This document shows positions 27,451 to 35,353 of a DNA stretch of 64,000 nt, one piece after another. A program made the position numbers and the translations under genes. Position 1 is the first letter of the stretch; each line of letters starts with the position of its first letter. Where the stretch lies: assembly GCA_023413895.1 (NCBI GenBank), contig JAEZOU010000003.1, positions 62,001 to 126,000 of the forward strand, written 5' to 3'. The notes beneath the pieces are model-generated. The model was not told where the DNA came from. It did no database searches and saw only the letters and a program-made list of their open reading frames with translations. The stretch comes from Bacteroidota bacterium (lineage in GTDB: Bacteria > Bacteroidota > Bacteroidia > Bacteroidales > WCHB1-69).

Positions 27451-29169
27451 ATGAACTTAGAAAATATCAAGACATTTTTCACAACACTTCTATCATTCGA
27501 TGACAAATATCCTTTGTTATTCACTCAATTTTATTTTTGGGCATTTTTCGCGATAGTATTTGCAGGCTTTGCCGTTTTGCGTAACAAAATACTTCTTCGC
27601 AATACCTACCTCTTCTTTATCAGTTTATTCTTCTACTATAAAACCTCTGGATTATTTGTTCTTCTTCTGATTTTCACTACGTTAGTATGCTTTATCACAG
27701 GGCGTGCCATTGATAAGTCCGCGCGAAATTTATTCCGCAAATTCTTTCTTTTTTTAGGAATCACATTAAATCTTTTTGTGCTATTCTACTTCAAATATGC
27801 ATATTTTTTTACGGAAGTTTACAACTCCATAATGCATACTGAAATTCCTGTTATCAATTATTTAGCGCAATGGACTAATGAATTTTCAGGCAAGGAGGTT
27901 TTCGATGCTAGTAAGATTCTTCTTCCGGTCGGTATCTCTTTCTATACATTCCAAAGTATTAGTTACATTATTGATGTTTATAGAAAGAAAATCACGCATA
28001 TTCCTAATATTTTAAACTTTGGATTTTATGTAAGTTTCTTTCCAGGATTGGTTGCGGGACCAATTATTCGTGCAAGCCAATTTATGCCGCAACTTTACAA
28101 GAAATATTTCCTTACTAAACGTCAATTCGGCATTGCAATCTTCTGGATTCTAAATGGTTTACTCAAAAAAATTATTATGAGTGACTATTTAGCCGTAAAT
28201 TTTGTTGACCGAGTTTTTGACAATCCAGACCTATTCACTGCATTTGAAAACTTGTCGGCGCTTTTCTGCTATTCATTGCAAGTATATGCTGACTTTTCAG
28301 GTTATACCGATATTGCCATTGGAGTTGCGATGCTGATGGGCTTCTATCTCCCACAGAACTTCAATTCGCCATACAAAGCCACCAATCCTGGGGCATTTTG
28401 GAGACGCTGGCACATCTCCCTCTCCACTTGGTTGAAAGACTATCTTTACATTCCGCTTGGCGGCAACCGTAAGGGCAAATTCCGCACGCAAGTTAACCTG
28501 ATGGCCACAATGCTTTTAGGAGGTTTGTGGCACGGCGCAAGTTGGAATTTCGTGATTTGGGGCGGATTGAACGGCGTTGGAATTCTTCTATACAAATGGT
28601 GGCGAAACGTGAAGAAATTGCCTCGTACGATTAGCTCCGCGATTGTTTTCGCTGGATTTATCGCATTACAATACTACTACCCACGCCCAATTTTTATGAT
28701 TGGCGTAGTCTGGTCCGGCACCTTCTTCTTCGGCATATTTATCGATTGGATCCATCGTAACTGCTTTAAATTCAGGCCTATTCATTGGTTGGAAAGATGT
28801 TGGTGCATCTTCCAAACCTTTATCTTTATCTCTTTCACCCGACTCTTTTTCCGCTCCGGATCCAATCTTGACCCTGCGGAAGCTAATGCTACGGCATGGA
28901 ACACTGCAAAAAAGATGGTAGGACAAATTGGAGGCACTTGGAATGTGGAAGCAATTCCAGATATTATCTCTACCTACGCATCTGTTTTCATCCTCTTTGT
29001 AGTCGGAATGATTATCCACTGGCTACCGGCAAAATGGAAACAATGGTACAGAATCCAATTCGCATACCTCCCCGTTTGGGTAATGATGCTGATTTGCGTT
29101 GCTGCAGTGTTTGTCGTTTATCAATTTGTCACTGCTGAGATGCAACCTTTCATTTATTTCCAATTTTAG
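27451..29169 (+). CDS. MBOAT-family membrane O-acyltransferase
   Basis: A 572-residue polytopic membrane protein of the AlgI/DltB/PatA group, which moves acyl groups from a cytoplasmic donor across the inner membrane for glycan acylation. Signatures: VGISFYTFQSISYIIDVYR near 153, FFPGLVAGPIIRASQF, QVYADFSGYTDIAIG, FWRRWHISLSTWLKDYLYIPLGGNRKG, and the catalytic His361 in LLGGLWHGASWNFVIWGG. The second His common in this group (WGGxHG) is Asn374 here (WGGLNG). It is the last gene of the rpe-SGNH-SGNH-MBOAT unit. No clear terminator follows. Confidence 0.93.
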   Translation: MNLENIKTFFTTLLSFDDKYPLLFTQFYFWAFFAIVFAGFAVLRNKILLRNTYLFFISLFFYYKTSGLFVLLLIFTTLVCFITGRAIDKSARNLFRKFFLFLGITLNLFVLFYFKYAYFFTEVYNSIMHTEIPVINYLAQWTNEFSGKEVFDASKILLPVGISFYTFQSISYIIDVYRKKITHIPNILNFGFYVSFFPGLVAGPIIRASQFMPQLYKKYFLTKRQFGIAIFWILNGLLKKIIMSDYLAVNFVDRVFDNPDLFTAFENLSALFCYSLQVYADFSGYTDIAIGVAMLMGFYLPQNFNSPYKATNPGAFWRRWHISLSTWLKDYLYIPLGGNRKGKFRTQVNLMATMLLGGLWHGASWNFVIWGGLNGVGILLYKWWRNVKKLPRTISSAIVFAGFIALQYYYPRPIFMIGVVWSGTFFFGIFIDWIHRNCFKFRPIHWLERCWCIFQTFIFISFTRLFFRSGSNLDPAEANATAWNTAKKMVGQIGGTWNVEAIPDIISTYASVFILFVVGMIIHWLPAKWKQWYRIQFAYLPVWVMMLICVAAVFVVYQFVTAEMQPFIYFQF

Positions 29170-29289
29170 CGAAAAAGAGTTTTTATGAAATAAGATTTGT
29201 TGATCAGTTTTATTTGTAAGTTACTTGAAATCAACGTTTTACCCCCCGAAAAAATTTACATTCACCACTAAACATACACAAAAATAATA

Positions 29290-29297
29290 TATCTTTG
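29290..29297 (+). promoter_or_regulatory. Promoter -7 element of the small lipoprotein gene
   Basis: TATCTTTG followed by C, matching TAnnTTTG, 132 bp before the proposed ATG at 29430. Confidence 0.6.
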
Positions 29298-29429
29298 CGC
29301 TACCGATTTCCTTCCATTAGAAAGGAAAAATACTGACCAAAATTAAGGATTTTCTATCAAGAAATTGAATACAAATTTGGATATAAAACTAAAAAAAGGT
29401 TGTGCCCGACACGTAACAAGGGAATGAAT

Positions 29430-29800
29430 ATGAAAAACTAAAATTATTACTTGTACTTTGTATTTCTGCAATTTTATTTTCTAGTTGTGCTGGATTTAAT
29501 AGTACTATCTATCCTAAGGAAAGCCCTGCGCACACACAAGTTCTACTGCAGGAGAACAATTTCAGAGTTATCAAAACAGTGGAGGGAGAATGGTCTGCGA
29601 CCTATATTTTAGGAATTGGCGGCTCATCGAAAGAATCACTTCTCAATAGTGCAACATCAAATATGTACAAAAATGCACAATTAACAGGAAGCCAAACTAT
29701 TATTAATATAACTAGCGTAGTGTCTAGCAAAACTATTTTGGGAATATATACAAAGAAAACTGCAATTGTATCAGGTACTATTATTGAATTTATTGAATAG
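29430..29800 (+). pseudogene. Small lipoprotein gene with a frameshift at codon 3
   Basis: From 29438 an open frame encodes a lipoprotein signal (KLLLVLCISAILFSSC with lipobox LFSSC) followed by a roughly 100-residue domain containing ATYILGIGGSSKE and LTGSQTIINIT, resembling a small Bacteroidota lipoprotein family (DUF6567-like, from memory). There is no in-frame start. The ATG at 29430 is followed by five A residues and reads ATG AAA AAC TAA; one extra A would give the normal MKKLKLLL start. It is therefore either a frameshift mutation, a length-variable A tract, a slippage site or a sequencing error in the homopolymer. It has its own promoter and a strong terminator. A GTG at 29579 would lose the signal peptide and is unlikely. 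Confidence 0.75.
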
Positions 29801-29839
29801 AACCGTTTGAATATTAACAATCGATTGCAGGTATAATAG

Positions 29840-29880
29840 AAAAGGAAACGTCAGCATCAGCAAGCGTTTCCTTTTTTTTA
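29840..29880. terminator. Bidirectional terminator
   Basis: A perfect 11-bp stem, AAAAGGAAACG (29840-29850) with CGTTTCCTTTT (29865-29875), with a T run on the plus side. It lies between the lipoprotein gene and the convergent flavodiiron fusion gene. Confidence 0.85.
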
Positions 29881-29901
29881 TAAAATCAATTATACTGCGT
29901 C

Positions 29902-31773
29902 TTATTCCATCACTTTTTGTCCTAATTGCAAACCGAGGTTATACAGTCTTTCGATATCCTCCTCTTTAATTGGAGCGCCCAACACTTCAGCAGGTTCAGT
30001 AACTACATTCCACTTGCAGTACTCAGCTTGTGCTTTCAAAGTTTTCAAGCCACCGCCACTCCAAGAAGCGCCACCAAAGAGCGCATAAAATCTATCTTTA
30101 GGTTTAAATTCAGCAATTTCGTGAAGAAGTAAAGTCATATTAGGGAATATTGAGCCATAGTGGGAAGATGCCCCCAAAACAACTCCTTTATATTTCCAAA
30201 TTTCGCTCATAATAATAGAAACATCTGTTTTGGAAATATCAAAAATTTTAATTTCTTTTACACCAGCAGCAGAAACACCACGTGCAATAATATCAGCCAT
30301 TCTTCCTGTATTTCCATACATTGAAGCGTACGCAATAACTACACCTTTTTGAGTTTCATGCTTACTCCATTGAGTATAGCGGGACAGCACCCATTCCAAG
30401 TTAGTTCGCCAGATAAGACCGTGAGAAGGTGCTATCATCTTAATAGGAAGTGGAGCTACTTTTTGGATTGCTTTCAATGCCATAGGAGCTACTTTACCAA
30501 CAATATTTGCATAATAGCGACGCATATCATCTTCATAAAAATCAAGATTTACCTCATCATCGAAGATGGTTCCATTCAGGGTTCCGAAACCTCCGAATGC
30601 ATCATTTGAAAATATAATCCCCGTTGTTTGTTCAAAAGTCACCATCGATTCTGGCCAGTGACACATTGGAGCAGTAAAAAATTGCAATGTATGCTTACCT
30701 ATTGGCAACTCTTCTCCATCAACAACTACTTTTTTATTTGCAATCGGGCCATAGAAATTTTCCAAAGGTCCGAAAGTTTTCTCATTTCCGATCACGGTCA
30801 CATTTGGATATGCAGAAACCACTGCTGCAACAGCACCGCTATGGTCTGGTTCATCGTGATTGATTACCAAGTAATCCACTTGACGTTCTCCCAGAACTGC
30901 TTTGATTTGGGACAGATATTGGCTCATAAAGCCAGACTCTACTGGGTCAATCAATACAACCTTATCATCTACAATAAGATAAGAGTTATAAGAAACGCCA
31001 TTAGGAATTTCGATATGATTTTCGAACAATTCTGTACGACGGTCATTTACACCTACATAGTATATATTTTCTGCTAATTCAAACTGTAAATTTTTCATTG
31101 GGTTGTTGTTTTGATTCTTTTCTACTTGATTTGTACTAATTTGTGGTATAGAGACTTCTGGTTCTGTCGATTCAGCGACATACTCGAACTCACTTTTTCC
31201 GTGTTTACAGATAGGACAGATAATATCATCCGGAAGATCGTTACCCTCATATACCCAACCGCATAGAGCACACACCCAACACCCTTTTTTAGGAGCTGCC
31301 GATGGTTTCACATGATGTTGATAATAATCATACGTTACAGAATCATCATCAGAAATTACTTGTGCATCAACAAGATCTGCAACAAACATTGTGTGGGTAC
31401 CCAAATCTACTATTTGTGCAGTTTGGCAAGACAAAAAGGCATTAGCATTATGCGACAAATACAATACATTGTTAGCAGCACGTTCAAAACCAACTTTATC
31501 GGCAAATTTTTCTGTATCACTTCCGGAGTGGAAGCCGAAACGTTCGTAAACAGAAAATGGAGTTTGCGTAGTAAGAACAGAAATATTAAACACACCTGAT
31601 TCCATAATCAGACGATGAGTATAATTTTGTTTATTTACCACAATTGAGATTCGGAGCGGATTATCTGTAACTTGTTGAACAGTATTAATAATACAACCAT
31701 TATCAACCCCATTAGAATGGGTTGTCAACACGTACAAACCATAACCAATTTTAAAAAGTGCTTTGGTATCCAT
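29902..31773 (-). CDS. Flavin reductase-rubredoxin-flavodiiron protein fusion
   Basis: A 623-residue, four-module protein. Residues 1-155: FMN-binding flavin-reductase-like split barrel. Residues 163-195: rubredoxin with CALCG (Cys168, Cys171) and CPIC (Cys186, Cys189). Residues 226-470: metallo-beta-lactamase-like diiron domain with ligands NHDEPDHSG (His306, Glu308, Asp310, His311), CHWPE, SNDAFG and SHGLIW. Residues 475-623: flavodoxin (YASMYGNTGRMAD). A complete NAD(P)H to FMN to rubredoxin to diiron electron path in one chain would reduce O2 or NO in the cytoplasm. Met226 (MKNLQFEL) after a low-complexity linker looks like the original start of a separate flavodiiron gene. It lies 2 bp after the DHOD-like gene. 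Confidence 0.95.
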   Translation of the reverse strand: MDTKALFKIGYGLYVLTTHSNGVDNGCIINTVQQVTDNPLRISIVVNKQNYTHRLIMESGVFNISVLTTQTPFSVYERFGFHSGSDTEKFADKVGFERAANNVLYLSHNANAFLSCQTAQIVDLGTHTMFVADLVDAQVISDDDSVTYDYYQHHVKPSAAPKKGCWVCALCGWVYEGNDLPDDIICPICKHGKSEFEYVAESTEPEVSIPQISTNQVEKNQNNNPMKNLQFELAENIYYVGVNDRRTELFENHIEIPNGVSYNSYLIVDDKVVLIDPVESGFMSQYLSQIKAVLGERQVDYLVINHDEPDHSGAVAAVVSAYPNVTVIGNEKTFGPLENFYGPIANKKVVVDGEELPIGKHTLQFFTAPMCHWPESMVTFEQTTGIIFSNDAFGGFGTLNGTIFDDEVNLDFYEDDMRRYYANIVGKVAPMALKAIQKVAPLPIKMIAPSHGLIWRTNLEWVLSRYTQWSKHETQKGVVIAYASMYGNTGRMADIIARGVSAAGVKEIKIFDISKTDVSIIMSEIWKYKGVVLGASSHYGSIFPNMTLLLHEIAEFKPKDRFYALFGGASWSGGGLKTLKAQAEYCKWNVVTEPAEVLGAPIKEEDIERLYNLGLQLGQKVME

Positions 31774-31775
31774 AA

Positions 31776-32753
31776 TTAATTTTCGTTATTATTTCTTCGT
31801 AAATATTGTAATCTTTCCATCAACTTCACATTACTATTATTGCAAAGATTGCCTCTAAACTGTTGTACACTATCAAATTGATGTTTTTGCATCCATAAAT
31901 TCAAATCATCAAGGATTGTATGAATTACAGAAACGCCTTGGTGGAACAATACAGAGCATAATTGCACAACGGTTGCTCCTGCTAAAATTTGTTTTACCAC
32001 ATCTTTTGCATCGTGAATTCCTGTTGAAGCAGCTAAATGGCACGGAATTTTTTGTGCAGCCAACAAAGAGACCCAGCGCAAAGTTGATCCATTTTCTTCT
32101 GGAACCGAAAAAGCGTGTCCAGGCACAACTTTCATCTCTTCTACATCAATATCTGAATTATAGAATCGGTTAAACAACACCAAACCATCTGCACCATTTT
32201 CTACTAAACGGAAGGCAATATGTGCGATATTAGTAAAATGATCACCAATTTTAACAGAAACTGGAATTTTCACAATAGTTTTTACCGATTTTAGAATTTC
32301 TATCATTTTATCTTCAATATCATCTGCAGTTACAGTTCTATCAAAGGGAGAAATAGCGATATTTAATTCCAACGCATCAGCGCCAGCGTCTTCAAAAATC
32401 TTAGCAATATTTACCCACTCACCTGCGTCGGTACAATTAATACTAGCAATAATTGGAATATCAACAGCAGTTTTTGCTCCACGTATCAATTCGGTATATA
32501 ACTCTATTTCGTTACCACGCAAATAGGAAACCATATAGGCGTACATTTCTGGATCATTGTCATAAAAATCGTGGCTTTCCTCTTTTCTAACATCCTTCAA
32601 AATTTGTTCTTCAAAGAGAGATTTCAAGATTACTGCGCCTGCACCTGCCTCTTCACATGCTTTTACGCCTTCGACAGTTCCTGTCAATGGTGAACTTCCG
32701 ACCACAATTGGATTTTTAAGTTCAAGTCCTAAATAATTCGTTGATAAGTTCAT
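31776..32753 (-). CDS. Dihydroorotate-dehydrogenase-like flavoprotein
   Basis: A 325-residue FMN TIM-barrel protein of the dihydroorotate dehydrogenase family. Visible motifs: NPIVVGSSPLTGTVEGVKACEEAGAGAVILKSLFEEQ at the N-terminus, IIASINCTDAGEW, ADALELNIA, VSVKIGDHF, ADGLVLFNRFY and the phosphate-binding ASTGIHDAKDVVKQILAGATVVQLCSVLF. The family name is safe, but this branch is usually annotated only as DHOD-like, and it has diverged in the segment where PyrD carries its catalytic Cys or Ser. It is co-transcribed with the flavodiiron fusion (2 bp gap), so a redox role other than pyrimidine synthesis is possible. Confidence 0.85.
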   Translation of the reverse strand: MNLSTNYLGLELKNPIVVGSSPLTGTVEGVKACEEAGAGAVILKSLFEEQILKDVRKEESHDFYDNDPEMYAYMVSYLRGNEIELYTELIRGAKTAVDIPIIASINCTDAGEWVNIAKIFEDAGADALELNIAISPFDRTVTADDIEDKMIEILKSVKTIVKIPVSVKIGDHFTNIAHIAFRLVENGADGLVLFNRFYNSDIDVEEMKVVPGHAFSVPEENGSTLRWVSLLAAQKIPCHLAASTGIHDAKDVVKQILAGATVVQLCSVLFHQGVSVIHTILDDLNLWMQKHQFDSVQQFRGNLCNNSNVKLMERLQYLRRNNNEN

Positions 32754-32776
32754 AGTTATTATATTAAATTCATTGG

Positions 32777-32784
32777 CAAAAGTA
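32777..32784 (-). promoter_or_regulatory. Promoter -7 element of the DHOD-like/flavodiiron operon
   Basis: TACTTTTG on the minus strand, followed by C, 23 bp upstream of the ATG at 32753. Confidence 0.65.
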
Positions 32785-32823
32785 CAACAAATTTAGATTT
32801 TTTGCAACCATTTTATATAAAAA

Positions 32824-32848
32824 AAGCGGCATATATAATATACCGCTT
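32824..32848 (-). terminator. Terminator of the glutamate-semialdehyde dehydrogenase gene
   Basis: A 6-bp stem, AAGCGG with CCGCTT, plus inner A-T pairs, followed on the minus strand by a run of T residues. About 20 bp after the stop at 32870. Confidence 0.75.
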
Positions 32849-32869
32849 AAAATATACATTTCTATGCAA

Positions 32870-34495
32870 TTATCCTAAAAAAGGATAACGATAATCTGTT
32901 GCTGGGGCGTAGGTTTCTTTAATACAACGAACACTTATCCAACGCATAAGGTTTAGCACACTGCCTGCCTTATCGTTTGTACCAGATGCACGAGCACCAC
33001 CAAATGGCTGACAACCTACTACAGCACCCGTTGGTTTGTCATTGATATAGAAATTTCCAGCTGTATGACGGAGCATCTGTTCAGCAGTTTCAATAGCATA
33101 TCGATCTTGTGCAAAGATAGAACCTGTTAATGCGTATGGAGAGGTTTGATCGCAAAGGCGTAAAGTCTCTTCATATTTTTCATCTTCATAAACATAAACA
33201 GTGATTACAGGCCCAAAGATTTCTTCACAAATAGACTCATAATCAGGTGTTTTAGCCACAATGATTGTGGGTTCTACAAAATAGCCCACAGATTTATCAC
33301 AATTTCCTCCCAAAACGATTTCTGCATCTTTAGAATTCCTTGCTCGTTCGATATATCCAGCAATATTATCGAACGATTTTTCATCAATTACAGCATTGAT
33401 AAAGTTTGAAAAATCGCGAACGTCACCCATTTTCACAGTTTGCATCATCTCTTTAATATGTGCTAATGTTGGTTCCCACAATGATTTAGGAACGTATGCA
33501 CGAGATGCTGCAGAACATTTTTGACCTTGGAACTCGAATGCGCCGCGCAATATTGCTACAGCCAACTCACGAGCAGGTGCCGAATGATGAGCAAAGATAA
33601 AATCTTTTCCTCCAGTTTCACCAACAATTTTTGGATATGTATTGTAAATGTCAATATTTTCACCTATTAACTTCCAGAATTTTTTGAAAGTTGCGGTACT
33701 TCCTGTAAAGTGAATACCAGCTAAGTGCGGAGATTTGAAAGCCACGTCACTAATTACAGAACCACTTCCTGGCAAGAAATTGATAACACCATCAGGGAGT
33801 CCTGCTTCTTGTAATAGTTTCATTAAATAGTAGTTAGAAAGAAGAGATGTAGTTGATGGCTTCCAAATGGTAACGTTACCCATCAAAGCTGGAGCCACAT
33901 TCAAATTTAAAGCAATAGATGTAAAATTGAACGGAGTGATAGCATAAACGAAACCTTCCATTCCACGATACTCAAGGCGATTTAACATTGTGTGGTCGGA
34001 AAGTGGTTGTTGACAATACAATTGTGATGCGAAGAAACTATTGAAACGCAAGAAGTCAATTGCTTCACAAGGACAATCAATTTCTGCTTGCATTGGGCTT
34101 TTCCCTTGTCCCAACATACTAGAAGCATTCAATACATATCTATATTTAGTAGCCAAAAGTTCAGCAGCCTTCATCATAATTGATGAACGTTGAATCCAAG
34201 GCATCTCTTCCCAACCTTTTTTAGCTGCCATTGCAGCATCGATAGCCATTTCGACCTCTTTTTTACCGACTTTATGGTATTTTGCCAAAACATGTTGATG
34301 TTCTGTAGGCATAACCACGATTCCCATATCGCCGGTTTTCACCTCTTTTCCACCTATGATTGCCGGAATTTCAATCACTTGATTATACTGACGTTCCAAC
34401 TCTTGTTGCAACAATTCTCTTTCTCTGGTACCAGGAGCATAAGAGTAAACAGGTTCATTTTGAGGTTCTCTAAAAACGTAGTTTGAATTGTTCAT
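32870..34495 (-). CDS. pruA: L-glutamate gamma-semialdehyde dehydrogenase
   Basis: Oxidises glutamate semialdehyde (pyrroline-5-carboxylate) to glutamate with NAD in proline and arginine breakdown. A 541-residue aldehyde dehydrogenase of the P5CDH type. Visible features: TPFNFTSIALNLNVAPALMGN, FTGSTATFKKFW, the general-base Glu in IVGETGGKDF, the nucleophilic Cys in GQKCSAASR, and EIFGPVITVYVYED. The C-terminal GGARASGTNDKAGSVLNLMRWIS is characteristic of the bacterial and mitochondrial monofunctional enzyme. It stands alone with its own promoter and terminator; no proline dehydrogenase is adjacent. Confidence 0.95.
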   Translation of the reverse strand: MNNSNYVFREPQNEPVYSYAPGTRERELLQQELERQYNQVIEIPAIIGGKEVKTGDMGIVVMPTEHQHVLAKYHKVGKKEVEMAIDAAMAAKKGWEEMPWIQRSSIMMKAAELLATKYRYVLNASSMLGQGKSPMQAEIDCPCEAIDFLRFNSFFASQLYCQQPLSDHTMLNRLEYRGMEGFVYAITPFNFTSIALNLNVAPALMGNVTIWKPSTTSLLSNYYLMKLLQEAGLPDGVINFLPGSGSVISDVAFKSPHLAGIHFTGSTATFKKFWKLIGENIDIYNTYPKIVGETGGKDFIFAHHSAPARELAVAILRGAFEFQGQKCSAASRAYVPKSLWEPTLAHIKEMMQTVKMGDVRDFSNFINAVIDEKSFDNIAGYIERARNSKDAEIVLGGNCDKSVGYFVEPTIIVAKTPDYESICEEIFGPVITVYVYEDEKYEETLRLCDQTSPYALTGSIFAQDRYAIETAEQMLRHTAGNFYINDKPTGAVVGCQPFGGARASGTNDKAGSVLNLMRWISVRCIKETYAPATDYRYPFLG

Positions 34496-34541
34496 ATTAA
34501 TTAATTTTAATGGTGAATAAATATTTCAAATTAAGCGGCTG

Positions 34542-34549
34542 CAAAGATA
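34542..34549 (-). promoter_or_regulatory. Promoter -7 element of pruA
   Basis: TATCTTTG on the minus strand, followed by C, 46 bp upstream of the ATG at 34495. Confidence 0.65.
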
Positions 34550-34600
34550 ACTTTTTTTATCTACAATTTCCTGATTTTTCACAAAAAAAATATGGATATA

Positions 34601-34630
34601 AAAAAAGACGCACCATAGGCACGTCTTTTT
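34601..34630. terminator. Terminator of rplY
   Basis: A perfect 9-bp stem, AAAAAGACG (34602-34610) with CGTCTTTTT (34622-34630), with T-rich flanks on both strands, 21 bp after the rplY stop. Confidence 0.8.
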
Positions 34631-34651
34631 ATAAATAAAGGCAAAACCTCA

Positions 34652-35221
34652 CTATTCTACTACTGGAGCTTCTTCAACATTACGAGTTGAAAGAACTGTA
34701 ACCACAACGGTTCCAGGATTTTCAATTAAAGTAAGACCTTCGATTTTAATATCACTAACTTTGATAGTATCGTTAATATCAAGAGATGAAATATTTAAGG
34801 TGATATTTTCTGGAATATTCTTTAATTCACCTCTAACTTTCAATTTTCTTACTTTTTTTGCTAATTTACCACCACGCAATACACCAGGAGAAGTACCTTC
34901 AATACGAACTGGAATACCAATTGAGATCTCTTTTCCGTCAACAACTTCTAAAAAGTCAACGTGTAACAACTTATCTGTAATTGGGTGGAATTGTGTTTCT
35001 TTAATAATAGCGATATGTTTTTCACCATTAATATCCAATTCTGCATATTTTACCTCAGGTGTATAAATAATGCTTTGGAATTGTTTTTCATCTACTACGA
35101 AGCGAAGTTGTTTTTCACCGCCATAGATTACACAAGGGATAAGTCCTTGATTTCTTTGTGCTTTTGCATCTTTTTTCCCTACGTTCTCTCTAAGAGAACC
35201 GCTCATAGATACTGATTTCAT
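34652..35221 (-). CDS. rplY: 50S ribosomal protein bL25 (long, CTC form)
   Basis: 5S-rRNA-binding protein, 189 residues from the ATG at 35221 (MKSVSMSGSLRENVGKKDAKA). The frame is open 123 bp further upstream, but that region contains the promoter, so it is not coding. Signatures: GLIPCVIYGGEKQLRF, HFLEV-type VDFLEVVDGKEISIGIPVRIEGTSPG, then the C-terminal CTC domain (GGKLAKKVRKLKVRGELKNIPENITLNIS). It ends in an acidic tail. It has its own promoter, back-to-back with that of the PpiD-like gene. Confidence 0.95.
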   Translation of the reverse strand: MKSVSMSGSLRENVGKKDAKAQRNQGLIPCVIYGGEKQLRFVVDEKQFQSIIYTPEVKYAELDINGEKHIAIIKETQFHPITDKLLHVDFLEVVDGKEISIGIPVRIEGTSPGVLRGGKLAKKVRKLKVRGELKNIPENITLNISSLDINDTIKVSDIKIEGLTLIENPGTVVVTVLSTRNVEEAPVVE

Positions 35222-35264
35222 TTCTTTAATTTTTTTGTTAATACGTTTACTTAGAAAAAGTGCG

Positions 35265-35272
35265 CAAAAATA
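35265..35272 (-). promoter_or_regulatory. Promoter -7 element of rplY
   Basis: TATTTTTG on the minus strand, followed by CGC, 43 bp upstream of the ATG at 35221. Confidence 0.65.
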
Positions 35273-35308
35273 GAATTTTTTTTTATATGATTGTATGCAA
35301 AAAAATAT

Positions 35309-35316
35309 TATTTTTG
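35309..35316 (+). promoter_or_regulatory. Promoter -7 element of the ppiD-like gene
   Basis: TATTTTTG followed by CAC, 37 bp before the ATG at 35354. It diverges from the rplY promoter 37 bp away. Confidence 0.65.
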
Positions 35317-35353
35317 CACCCTCAAAAATTAACGTTAAAAACATATTATATTT

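Noticed and set aside
29579..29800. A 73-residue protein starting at GTG 29579.
   Set aside because: The same frame continues upstream through a complete lipoprotein signal, so this would be an artificial truncation of the frameshifted gene.
30349..31599. Several plus-strand open frames opposite the flavodiiron fusion gene.
   Set aside because: They are antisense shadows of a gene with complete domain motifs and have no signal, promoter or family resemblance.
34652..35344. Longer bL25 with a hydrophobic N-terminal extension.
   Set aside because: The extension runs through the promoter at 35265-35272 and does not match the bL25 N-terminus; the ATG at 35221 does.
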